A stretch of DNA of 14,648 nucleotides from Bacillota bacterium (GTDB taxonomy: Bacteria > Bacillota_I > Bacilli_A > Acholeplasmatales > Acholeplasmataceae). How positions within the stretch are numbered: the stretch's first letter is position 1; every line of letters starts with the position of its first letter. The translations under genes were made by a program, and so were the position numbers. The notes beneath the pieces are model-generated. The model was not told where the DNA came from. It worked only from the letters and a program-made list of their open reading frames with translations, and searched no databases. Below, one piece after another: positions 7,863 through 14,648 of this stretch. Where the stretch lies: the NCBI GenBank assembly GCA_006226985.1, contig SBGC01000030.1:1-14648 (forward strand). The letters run 5' to 3'.

Positions 7863-9140
7863 ATGAAAAAAGTATTTTTATTAATCGTACTATTAGCTGC
7901 AGTTTTCACAATCGCTGCATGTCAAAATGATGACACGATTATAGTACAAGGTGTCACAGACACAGAAATTCTTGTCGGAAATACAGCTGCAACTTCTGGC
8001 GCATTTGCTGGCGTTGGTATTCCATTTAACAATGGTTTACAAGCTTATTTTGAGTACATCAACGAACAAGGTGGCATTAATGGTCGTATGATTAGATTCG
8101 TAACGTATGATGATGGCTTTGATGCAACTCAAGGATTAACTTACACGAAGAAACTCGTTGAAGAAGACAAAGTGTTTGCATTAGTAGGTCACTTTGGAAC
8201 ACCAACTGTTGGTGCAACTGTTGATTACATCCAAGATATCGGTGTACCTATGGTTTATGCTGCAACAGGTATTAATGCATTATATTTTGAAGAATCACCA
8301 CTTAACCCAGTTATGGCAGTTCAACCAATCTATAAGACAGATGGTAGAATTATGACTGCTCGTGCATTAAATGAAGCATTATTCGGTACGAATTTCGATG
8401 CTAAGTTAGGTGCAACTGATAAAGTAGGCGTTCTTCATACAACAACTGATGATGGTATGTCATTAAAAGCTGGTATTGAAACAGAAGCTGAATTCTCAGG
8501 CGTAGCAAGCAATTTCATTTACAAATCATTTGCTGCTGCTGATACTGCTGCATTAGATGCTGCTGTTCTTCAACTTAAAGATGCTGGTGTTAAAGCAGTG
8601 ATCGTTGCTTCAAACCAAGCTCCATTCAAGGCTGCTGTTCGTTCATTACAAACAAATGCACTTCACGTTCCAACATTCACTTCATACGTAAATGCTGATG
8701 CAACATCCATTGATACAACTATTGATTACAGCTTTGACATCTATGCAAATGCATGGGTTGACATTGCGAAGAATGCATATGGCGATTTAGGTGAATTCAA
8801 TGCGATTATGGCTGCTGCAGAAGTTGATGTATCAGTAGGTATTGCTTATGCAATCGCTGGTTATATCGCTGCTAAAGTATTCGTTGAAGGTATTGAAAGA
8901 GTTGGCGAAGATGAATTAACATGGAAATCATATATTGAAGCTATGGAAGAAGGTCCAATTGACATTCCAATGGGCGGTACTGTTGATTTCTCTGAAGGTA
9001 AGAGATGGGGTATTGCATCTATGTCATTACTTAAGTTAGCTACAGTTCCTGTAGATCCACAAACAGATCCTGCGACTTATGTTCATTCATGGGCTGCTAA
9101 CAAACCTATTGAAACACTCGAAACAATTCAAGCTAAATAG
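7863..9140 (+). CDS. livK: solute-binding lipoprotein of the Liv-type ABC importer (Peripla_BP_6)
   Basis: A 425-residue extracytoplasmic ligand-binding protein. The N-terminus is a lipoprotein signal, MKK then a hydrophobic run, with lipobox IAAC ending at Cys20, so it is lipid-anchored on the outer face of the membrane. The rest is a type I periplasmic-binding fold of the LivJ/LivK kind: EILVGNTAATSG (35-46), NEQGGINGR (67-75), DDGFDATQ (83-90), and GHFGTPTV (109-116) in the ligand-site strand-turn region. The GTPT form recalls binding proteins for organic or aromatic acids more than classic leucine-binding LivJ (weak, from memory). AAAGGAG (7851-7857) gives a five-base spacing to ATG 7863. 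An upstream in-frame ATG at 7803 overlaps livF and would spoil the signal peptide. The many GCT, GTT and ACT codons suggest high expression. Ligand unknown. Confidence 0.9.
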   Translation: MKKVFLLIVLLAAVFTIAACQNDDTIIVQGVTDTEILVGNTAATSGAFAGVGIPFNNGLQAYFEYINEQGGINGRMIRFVTYDDGFDATQGLTYTKKLVEEDKVFALVGHFGTPTVGATVDYIQDIGVPMVYAATGINALYFEESPLNPVMAVQPIYKTDGRIMTARALNEALFGTNFDAKLGATDKVGVLHTTTDDGMSLKAGIETEAEFSGVASNFIYKSFAAADTAALDAAVLQLKDAGVKAVIVASNQAPFKAAVRSLQTNALHVPTFTSYVNADATSIDTTIDYSFDIYANAWVDIAKNAYGDLGEFNAIMAAAEVDVSVGIAYAIAGYIAAKVFVEGIERVGEDELTWKSYIEAMEEGPIDIPMGGTVDFSEGKRWGIASMSLLKLATVPVDPQTDPATYVHSWAANKPIETLETIQAK

Positions 9141-9151
9141 TTAAAAGTACG

Positions 9152-9191
9152 ATGTGATAAGGGGAGAGGCAACTCTCCCCCAAAGTCACAT
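9152..9191 (+). other. two-tier intercistronic stem-loop
   Basis: GGGGAGAG (9161-9168) and CTCTCCCC (9173-9180) form a perfect eight-pair stem capped by the GNRA tetraloop GCAA. ATGTGA (9152-9157) and TCACAT (9186-9191) add a six-pair outer stem across an internal loop. It is the most GC-rich structure in the operon. The downstream ATTTTATT is U-rich but not a clean T-run, so it may be a partial terminator or a 3'-end stabiliser of the binding-protein transcript. It lies 12 bases after that gene's stop. Confidence 0.7.
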
Positions 9192-9215
9192 ATTTTATTA
9201 GAAAGAGGGACACTT

Positions 9216-10526
9216 ATGAAATCACCAAAGAAAATCACTGCACTTGAAGCAGTTAAACTTGTCAAAGACCACGATACAATCGTCTTAGGCATGGCAGCAT
9301 CAGAACCCAAGGAGTTTGTTAAAGTACTTCATACACGAGCAAATGAAGTGAAAGACGTCAAAGTGACGAACTGTTTGCCAATTGAAAATGGCGATTTTTT
9401 CACGAACCCTGAATACAAATCATCATTTTCAGTTGATTCCTGGTTTTACACAGCAACCTTAAGAAAGGTTCACGAAAATGGAAATATTAGTTTTATACCT
9501 AATCATCTTCATTTAGCTGGTAAAAAGCGTTTTGAACATACGAAACCAAATATCTTTGTCGGTGCTGCAACACCTCCTGATAAACATGGCTACATTTCAT
9601 TATCCCTATCAAATGTTTATGAAAAAGAAGCTTGTGAATTAGCAGATATCGTCATCTTAGAAATTAATCCTAATTTCCCAAGAACTCTAGGTGACTTAGA
9701 AATTCATGAAAGTGAAGTGGATTATGTCATTGAGACAAATTACATGCCACCGATTATTCCTGAAGCAGAACCAAATGAAAAAGATATCGCTATTGGTAAC
9801 TTTATTGCTGAAAAAATTAAAAATGGGGCAACACTACAACTAGGTATTGGTGGTATTCCCAATGCTGTTGCTCATGCACTCCTTCATAAAAAAGATTTAG
9901 GTATTCATACGGAAATGTTTACAACAGGTCTCATGCATTTAGTGAAAGCTGGTGCAGCTAACGGTAAACGTAAGAAAAATCATCCTGGAAAACATGTCGC
10001 ATGTTTTGCTTTTGGTACACAAGAACTCTATGACTTTATTGATAACAATCCGTCAGTTCAAATCCTTAATGGTAACTATGTGAATGATCCTCATATCATT
10101 GGATTAAATGACAATCAAGTATCGATTAACACAACGATTGAAGTTGATTTAACCGGTCAGTGTGCTTCAGAATCAATTGGACATAAGCAATTCTCTGGAA
10201 CAGGTGGACAAGCAGATACCGCAGTAGGAGCACAAAATTCAAAAGGTGGTATGAGTTTTATCACACTTTATTCAACAGCAATGGTTAAAAATCCAGAAAC
10301 TGGTGTGAAAGAAGAAATCTCTAAAATTGTACCTTTCTTAAAACCAGGTGCCATCGTAACGCTATCAAGAGCTGATGTTGATTATGTTGTGACTGAATAT
10401 GGTTGTGTTGCACTCCGTGGAACAACCGTTTCAGAAAGAGCTAAATTACTCATTAGTATTGCACATCCTAAGTTTAGAGATGAACTTTATCAAGAAGCCA
10501 TTAAATATGGATTTATCGGTGCATAA
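9216..10526 (+). CDS. acetyl-CoA hydrolase/transferase family CoA-transferase (4-hydroxybutyrate/butyrate:acetate type)
   Basis: A 436-residue class I CoA-transferase of the Cat1/AbfT family, full length (relatives are about 430-440). It moves CoA from an acyl-CoA donor such as acetyl-CoA to a carboxylate through a glutamyl-CoA intermediate. GIHTEMF (229-235) contains Glu233, matching the catalytic Glu reported near 238 in clostridial 4-hydroxybutyrate CoA-transferase (family knowledge, position inferred). GIGGIPNAVAHAL (210-222), FSGTGGQADTAVGA (326-339), KGGM (343-346) and TEYGCVALRGTT (393-404) are the usual CoA-binding and glycine-rich blocks. GAGGGA (9205-9210) serves as ribosome binding site. 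The place downstream of an organic-acid-type importer suggests that it activates the imported acid without ATP (inference). Substrate specificity is not readable. Confidence 0.88.
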   Translation: MKSPKKITALEAVKLVKDHDTIVLGMAASEPKEFVKVLHTRANEVKDVKVTNCLPIENGDFFTNPEYKSSFSVDSWFYTATLRKVHENGNISFIPNHLHLAGKKRFEHTKPNIFVGAATPPDKHGYISLSLSNVYEKEACELADIVILEINPNFPRTLGDLEIHESEVDYVIETNYMPPIIPEAEPNEKDIAIGNFIAEKIKNGATLQLGIGGIPNAVAHALLHKKDLGIHTEMFTTGLMHLVKAGAANGKRKKNHPGKHVACFAFGTQELYDFIDNNPSVQILNGNYVNDPHIIGLNDNQVSINTTIEVDLTGQCASESIGHKQFSGTGGQADTAVGAQNSKGGMSFITLYSTAMVKNPETGVKEEISKIVPFLKPGAIVTLSRADVDYVVTEYGCVALRGTTVSERAKLLISIAHPKFRDELYQEAIKYGFIGA

Positions 10527-10528
10527 CA

Positions 10529-11347
10529 ATGACATACTTTGACTATAAAGGTAAACATGTATTTTATGATGTTCAAGGAGAAGGAAAACCCATATTGATT
10601 TTAAACGGCATTATGATGTCAACACGATCTTGGGAACCTTTCGTTGAAACATTATCTGAACATAATCAGCTCGTTCGCTTAGATTTTCTTGATCAAGGTC
10701 AATCTGATCGACTCGATCATCCTTATCAACAAGATATCCAAGTCGATGTGATTTATCACTTATTGAAAGAACTAAAGCTTTCTAAGATTAATATTGTCGG
10801 TATTAGTTACGGTGGTGAGGTTGCAATCTTATTTGCAACCACACACAAGGAACTCGTAGAACGTCTTGTCTTATTTAATACAACACCTTACACATCCCCT
10901 TGGCTTAAAGAAATTGGTCACCAGTGGAACGCAATTGGTCGAACAAGAGATGCAAAAACATATTATCAAGCAACCATACCTGTCATCTATTCGCCAAGCT
11001 ATTATGAGAAAAGACTTGATTGGATGAAAAAAAGAGAAGAAATCTTATTACCTATCTTTGGTAATCCAATCTTCTTAGATGCGATGGAACGCTTAACAAA
11101 TAGTGCAGAAAGTTTTGATGCTCGGGAAAAATTAGAGACGATACAATCGCCAACGTTAATTATTGCAGCAGATGAAGACTCTTTAACTCCGATGAACAAT
11201 CAAAGAGAATTGCATAAAATGATAAAAAACTCAGAACTCGTTATCTTACCTGGTGTTGGACATGCATCAATGTATGAAAGGCCCATGCTTTTCGTCACAC
11301 TTGTTTTAGGATTCATCAACGCAAAACAAGCTGTGTACAATATATAA
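10529..11347 (+). CDS. alpha/beta hydrolase with Asn-Gly oxyanion motif
   Basis: A 272-residue alpha/beta-hydrolase-fold protein. The likely triad is Ser93 in the nucleophile elbow GISYGG (91-96), Asp217 in ADEDSLTP (214-221), and His245 in GVGHAS. The usual oxyanion-hole HG after strand 3 is NG here (Asn26-Gly27, ILNGIMM), an atypical choice. A lid of about 70 residues (120-195) rich in Trp and Tyr covers the active site. There is no signal peptide, so it is cytoplasmic. It starts two bases after the CoA-transferase stop, with only a weak GGTG upstream, so coupled translation is likely. It may be an esterase, thioesterase or C-C hydrolase, or an acyltransferase; the substrate is unknown. Confidence 0.78.
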   Translation: MTYFDYKGKHVFYDVQGEGKPILILNGIMMSTRSWEPFVETLSEHNQLVRLDFLDQGQSDRLDHPYQQDIQVDVIYHLLKELKLSKINIVGISYGGEVAILFATTHKELVERLVLFNTTPYTSPWLKEIGHQWNAIGRTRDAKTYYQATIPVIYSPSYYEKRLDWMKKREEILLPIFGNPIFLDAMERLTNSAESFDAREKLETIQSPTLIIAADEDSLTPMNNQRELHKMIKNSELVILPGVGHASMYERPMLFVTLVLGFINAKQAVYNI

Positions 11348-11360
11348 AGAGAGGTGTATT

Positions 11361-12248
11361 ATGGAAAAACGACAAATTGTTATAAAAAATGGTGAAATGA
11401 TTTCTTACCTGGAACAAGGTCAAGGTGATCAAACAATCCTTTTAATTCACGGTAATTTTTCATCATCAATGCATTACTCACCACTACTTGAAAGATTACC
11501 CAAGGATATTAAGGTATTAGCACCTGACTTAAGAGGTTTTGGCGATTCAACATATTATCGTAGAATCACATCTATGCAAGACTTTGCTGAAGATGTTTAC
11601 ATGTTCATGCAAGCTAAAATGATTAAAAAAGCCTTTGTGGTCGGTTGGTCGCTTGGAGGTGGAGTTGCACTCGAATTAGCAGCAAATCATCCTGAAACGG
11701 TCGAAAAACTCGTTTTAATCAATTCTACAACCCATCAGGGTTATCCGATCTTTAAGAAGAATGAACAAGGGATGCCATTAGTAGGGGAAATCTATCATTC
11801 TCCTGAAGAATTAGCATTGGATAAAATTCAAGTTATTCCTTTGCTTGAAGCTCAAAAGAATCAAAATTTCGCAGTCATGAGTTTTGTTTTTGATAAGACG
11901 ATATATACCGTTGGAAAACCAACACCTGAACAAAATGAACTTTGGATTAAAGAATCTCTTAAACAAAAGAATTTGGTTGATGCAGATTGGGCATTAGCAA
12001 CACTCAATATGTCAGATCTTCACAACTTCTATAATGCAGGTAATCAAAATATCCTTAAAATAAAATGTCCAGTACTTCATACATGGGGAAGAAAAGATAT
12101 TGTTGTTCCTGAATATATGGTTTTACAAAATGTGAAAGCATTGGAAAAACAATCGAAGTTAGTTGTTTATGAAAATTGTGGACACTCACCACTTGTTGAT
12201 GTACCTGATCAACTGACAAAAGACATTCTTGATTTTATCAATCAGTAA
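11361..12248 (+). CDS. alpha/beta hydrolase, canonical HG type
   Basis: A 295-residue cytoplasmic alpha/beta hydrolase. Oxyanion-hole HG lies at 30-31 (LLIHGNFSSS), then DLRGFGDS (56-63), the nucleophile elbow GWSLGG with Ser97, Asp246 in WGRKDIVVP, and His275 in ENCGHSP. The cap domain spans roughly 125-220. AGAGAGGTG (11347-11355 region) precedes ATG 11361. Thirteen bases separate it from the previous hydrolase and a strong terminator follows, so it closes the operon. The elbow Ser is not Cys, so this is not a polyhydroxyalkanoate synthase. A 3-hydroxybutyrate-ester or oligomer hydrolase, a lactone esterase or a generic esterase are all possible; none is proven. Confidence 0.82.
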   Translation: MEKRQIVIKNGEMISYLEQGQGDQTILLIHGNFSSSMHYSPLLERLPKDIKVLAPDLRGFGDSTYYRRITSMQDFAEDVYMFMQAKMIKKAFVVGWSLGGGVALELAANHPETVEKLVLINSTTHQGYPIFKKNEQGMPLVGEIYHSPEELALDKIQVIPLLEAQKNQNFAVMSFVFDKTIYTVGKPTPEQNELWIKESLKQKNLVDADWALATLNMSDLHNFYNAGNQNILKIKCPVLHTWGRKDIVVPEYMVLQNVKALEKQSKLVVYENCGHSPLVDVPDQLTKDILDFINQ

Positions 12249-12249
12249 G

Positions 12250-12269
12250 GGGCTAAAAGCCCTTTTTTT
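12250..12269 (+). terminator. rho-independent terminator ending the eleven-gene operon
   Basis: GGGCT (12250-12254), loop AAA, AGCCC (12258-12262), then seven T (12263-12269). It begins one base after the stop of the second hydrolase. It is a compact, textbook hairpin plus T-run and separates the acyl-CoA/transport operon from the cyclase gene. Confidence 0.9.
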
Positions 12270-12293
12270 ATTTCTTACATATTTATTAACTAA

Positions 12294-12322
12294 TTGCATG
12301 TTCAAAGTAATTGATTTATAAT
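12294..12322 (+). promoter_or_regulatory. promoter of the GGDEF gene
   Basis: TTGCAT (12294-12299), a 17-base spacer, then a perfect TATAAT (12317-12322), placing the transcription start near 12329. The -35 matches the consensus only in its first three bases. An inverted repeat, TTGATT (12311-12316) and AATCAA (12320-12325) separated by TAT, lies across the -10, where a bound repressor would block polymerase (inference). Confidence 0.75.
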
Positions 12323-12356
12323 CAAGGCATATCATAAAGATAAGGAGGATGATTTG

Positions 12357-13892
12357 ATGACCCCCATGCTATGGATCATATTTTATGTTTTCGCAATCAT
12401 CTCATTTATTCCTGTCGTTAAACTGGAAGAAGTTAGATCAAAATCGAATTATCGACAACTTTGGTATTTATCACTTGGCATATTTGCTTGGACAATAGTC
12501 ATTGCGTTAAAATTTGTCGTTGAGTCTGCTTTTTTTGTCTATTACTTTCAATTGCTAACATATCCCATATTAGCACTTGTATCATATTTTATCTTTGAAA
12601 CATTCCAGCATTATACAAAACGCAAAACACCTCCATTATTCAAGCTTACATTCATTTTATTTATTTTAACAGATTTCATTATTAGTATGACCAATCCATT
12701 TCATGAGTTTGTAGTTAAATTACCCTTATCGAGTGATTTAACGATTGAAAGTTTTGAAACAGCAAGTTATGGATTTTTCTTCTTTATTCATGCAGTGATT
12801 ATTTATGTTATTTTAGTTGTAGGTTTCATTAACTTATTAAAATTCGTTAGAAAAGAAGGAAAAGAAAATGTGACTGCATTTCCTTTCCAACTCATCTTAT
12901 TTAGCATTGTGTTTGGGATAGTTATAAACATCATTAATATCTTCTTTTATAGTTTTGTCTTAGATCCGACGTATATCTTTTTAGTCATTGTAACCTACAT
13001 GCTTTATACGTATATTTATCGCAAAGATTTTAACTATAACTTATTTACATCAAGTAAAGATTTTATACTCGATCATATGCGAGAAATGTATCTCATTTTA
13101 GATAACAAAGAACGTGTTGTTGAATATTCAAGGAATTTAAAAGATCGATTTAAAATCGAATTTAGCAGTAATCAAACATATGCTAAATTTATTGATAAAC
13201 TAAAAGAAAAAGCAATTATATTTACTGATATTCAGAAAGTAAAAAATGAGCGTTTCATAGCAAACAAAGCATACTTGCATATGACAAAACAAACATTTAA
13301 AGTTGGTACATTTAAGGAAAAAGGTTATTTAATTTCTCTATTTGATGAAACCTCTGATGTCAAGTATTTAAAAGAAATAGAACAACTTCGTACACATGAC
13401 ATGATGACGAATCTCTATAATCGAAACTACTTTGAAGAGCACCGAGATGACTTCGAAAAGGCATATAAACAATTAGGCATTATTATGATTGATTTAGACG
13501 GACTAAAACTTTTCAATGACTACTTAGGTCATAAGGCTGGAGATATGTTAATTCAACGGTTTAGTAGGATTATCAATGATGTTATAAGTCATTATACAGG
13601 TGTATTAGCAATGAGAATGGGTGGAGATGAGTTTGTGATTATCATTCCACATGCAACCCAGGAAGTCGCAAATGAGATTGTAAGAAGAATTGAAGAACTT
13701 GCAACACATAAGGAAATTAAAAGCACACATGAATTCTCTTATGGTATAAGTATTCGAAGAAATGGATCTGATACATTTACGACGATGATGAGAAGAGCAG
13801 ATCAGAGAATGTATGATAATAAAAATTTAAAAGCAGATTATAAAGTAAAACTCGAACAATATTTCAAGTCTATAGAAAAAAACAAATCTTAG
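12357..13892 (+). CDS. seven-transmembrane PAS-GGDEF diguanylate cyclase
   Basis: A 511-residue membrane signalling protein predicted to make cyclic di-GMP. Hydrophobic segments near 4-20, 36-53, 58-80, 93-111, 138-161, 176-199 and 204-221 give a seven-helix sensor resembling histidine-kinase 7TM input domains. A PAS-like linker spans about 235-335 (MREMYLILDNKERVVEYS). The GGDEF domain starts near 345: Asp379 in IDLDGLKLFND, Asn387-Asp388, GHKAGD (391-396), MGGDEF (421-426) and YGIS (462-465) are all present, so activity is expected. The I-site RxxD is absent; at that place the sequence reads YTGV (413-416). AAGGAGG (12342-12348) gives an eight-base spacing to ATG 12357; an in-frame TTG at 12354 is a possible but less likely start. 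It is its own transcription unit. The sensed signal is unknown. Confidence 0.92.
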   Translation: MTPMLWIIFYVFAIISFIPVVKLEEVRSKSNYRQLWYLSLGIFAWTIVIALKFVVESAFFVYYFQLLTYPILALVSYFIFETFQHYTKRKTPPLFKLTFILFILTDFIISMTNPFHEFVVKLPLSSDLTIESFETASYGFFFFIHAVIIYVILVVGFINLLKFVRKEGKENVTAFPFQLILFSIVFGIVINIINIFFYSFVLDPTYIFLVIVTYMLYTYIYRKDFNYNLFTSSKDFILDHMREMYLILDNKERVVEYSRNLKDRFKIEFSSNQTYAKFIDKLKEKAIIFTDIQKVKNERFIANKAYLHMTKQTFKVGTFKEKGYLISLFDETSDVKYLKEIEQLRTHDMMTNLYNRNYFEEHRDDFEKAYKQLGIIMIDLDGLKLFNDYLGHKAGDMLIQRFSRIINDVISHYTGVLAMRMGGDEFVIIIPHATQEVANEIVRRIEELATHKEIKSTHEFSYGISIRRNGSDTFTTMMRRADQRMYDNKNLKADYKVKLEQYFKSIEKNKS

Positions 13893-13919
13893 GAAATCAT
13901 AAGGGTTTCCTATCTTTTA
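13890..13919 (+). terminator. terminator overlapping the GGDEF stop codon
   Basis: TAGGAAA (13890-13896) and TTTCCTA (13906-13912) form a perfect seven-pair stem with a nine-base loop, followed by TCTTTT. The left arm includes the TAG stop. It is a plausible but modest intrinsic terminator. Confidence 0.6.
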
Positions 13920-13927
13920 AAAGAGTG

Positions 13928-13949
13928 AGTTTACTATATGTAAACTTTT
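13928..13949 (+). terminator. second hairpin with T-run (backup terminator)
   Basis: AGTTTAC (13928-13934) and GTAAACT (13940-13946) pair perfectly around a TATAT loop, followed by TTT. It lies 16 bases after the first hairpin and could be a backup terminator. The stem is AT-rich, so it is weak on its own. Confidence 0.45.
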
Positions 13950-14648
13950 AGTTATTTTTATTGATTTGTGAAAAATGATAATACTTAACCTAAAAACGTA
14001 CAGAAGATGTAGATAACTTAGACATGACTCGTTAAAGAGTTTATTATGAAATATATAACGACAAAGGATGTAAATGAAGATATAGTGTAGATCAAAAGAT
14101 ACTACGAAATTTATATAGAGTAGATAACTAATTCGAAAGAATCAATTATAGAAGATACTTTTTTTAAACTATAAGATGATGTATTTGAAAAAACTATTGT
14201 TGGTTCCTGCGCGCGTGTATACGCGTGTGTGTAATAATAAGGTTGATAGATAGAATATACAAGTGAGATAAAACTGGCTGGAAAAAATGTTGATTACTTA
14301 ATTGCTATCGACCAAATTGAAAAAGTGATGAGTGATTTGTATTTAGGAATAAGCACGTGTCCCTATATACTCAAATCAAAAACAAGCGATGTTCTGTAAA
14401 GACGGATCTTTATCAAATTAGTCTAGACTTATAAAAAATCATAAACGTGTTTTGAGAGATCGAGATTATGATAGTTGATAAATGCATTGAGTCAAATGAT
14501 ATATATGTATGTACTAAAAGAAGAAGAACTTAATGAAGAAACAGCATAAAATATCAAAAGGTAAAAAAACACGAATCACGTGATATCAGCCTTCGAAACC
14601 GATAGATATACAATTAATCGACTAGAACAAGTTCAAACGCTGAAAAAC
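13950..14648. other. about 700 bases without an intact gene
   Basis: All six frames are broken by stops at about the density expected for random AT-rich DNA. The longest forward open run is about 50 codons (near 14253-14400). A run of about 28 codons leaves the right edge (from about 14562) without a convincing start or ribosome binding site. GTAGATAACT occurs at 14009-14018 and again at 14120-14129. CACGTG occurs at 14354-14359 and within ATCACGTGAT at 14575-14584. No tRNA, rRNA, inverted-repeat IS end or CRISPR repeat is visible. It may be decayed coding DNA or plain intergenic sequence. Confidence 0.6.
14208..14233. repeat. 26-base alternating pyrimidine-purine (Z-DNA-prone) tract
   Basis: Pyrimidine and purine alternate without a break for 26 bases, mostly CG and TG steps, in an otherwise very AT-rich region. 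Within it CGCGT (14212-14216) and ACGCG (14221-14225) form a five-pair stem around GTAT, extendable by G-T wobbles. Such tracts favour Z-DNA or cruciform formation under negative supercoiling (established knowledge). No function is assigned. Confidence 0.8.

Noticed and set aside
11361..12248. Alpha/beta hydrolases as polyhydroxyalkanoate synthase, making this a PHB operon with the thiolase and reductase
   Set aside because: PHA synthases carry Cys in the lipase-like box; both hydrolases here have Ser and are shorter. No phasin or PhaC-like gene is present.
14170..14432. A longer open frame if TGA is read as tryptophan (about 87 codons)
   Set aside because: The product would be oddly Trp- and Cys-rich, has no start site, and the genes in this window use TGG for Trp and TGA as a stop.
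14575..14584. ATCACGTGAT palindrome as an IS or attachment end
   Set aside because: No matching partner or target duplication is visible in the window.
14046..14648. A gene read through TAG/TAA as glutamine (recoded stops, phage-like)
   Set aside because: Stops are not depleted relative to chance, all three stop codons occur, including a run of three TAA, and the main genes use the standard code.

Overview
The window looks like a low-GC member of the Bacillota/Mycoplasmatota, most plausibly an Acholeplasma-type mollicute (inference). Supporting signs are AT-rich codon choice, strong AGGAGG-type ribosome binding sites, a Gram-positive-style lipoprotein signal peptide and dense, touching genes. 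Tryptophan is always TGG inside the genes and livF ends in TGA, so the standard code is in use and a TGA=Trp Mycoplasma or Spiroplasma is unlikely. No rRNA, tRNA, insertion sequence or CRISPR array is visible.

Region 1 (172-12269) is one long co-directional block of eleven genes ending at a strong intrinsic terminator. First come four acyl-CoA enzymes: a thiolase, a hotdog thioesterase, a short-chain dehydrogenase with an NAD-type cofactor pocket, and a divergent ketoacyl-synthase-III-like enzyme. Next is a complete branched-chain-amino-acid-type (HAAT) ABC importer: LivH and LivM permeases, a LivG ATPase carrying a large coiled-coil N-terminal extension, LivF, and a lipoprotein solute-binding protein with its own predicted internal promoter. 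The block closes with a 4-hydroxybutyrate/acetate-type CoA-transferase and two serine alpha/beta hydrolases. Read together (inference), the locus imports an organic or branched-chain acid, attaches CoA by transfer from another acyl-CoA, and processes it by dehydrogenation and thiolysis. The hydrolases and thioesterase would handle ester or thioester steps. The substrate cannot be named from sequence, and the direction (breakdown or synthesis) is open.

Region 2 (12270-13949) is a separate unit with its own sigma-A-type promoter. It encodes a seven-helix membrane protein with a PAS-like linker and a complete GGDEF diguanylate cyclase domain lacking the inhibitory I-site, followed by two hairpins.

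Region 3 (about 13950-14648) has no credible gene in any frame. It contains a 26-base alternating pyrimidine-purine, CG-rich tract that stands out in this AT-rich background, short direct repeats and CACGTG palindromes. It may be decayed or purely intergenic DNA and continues past the window edge.
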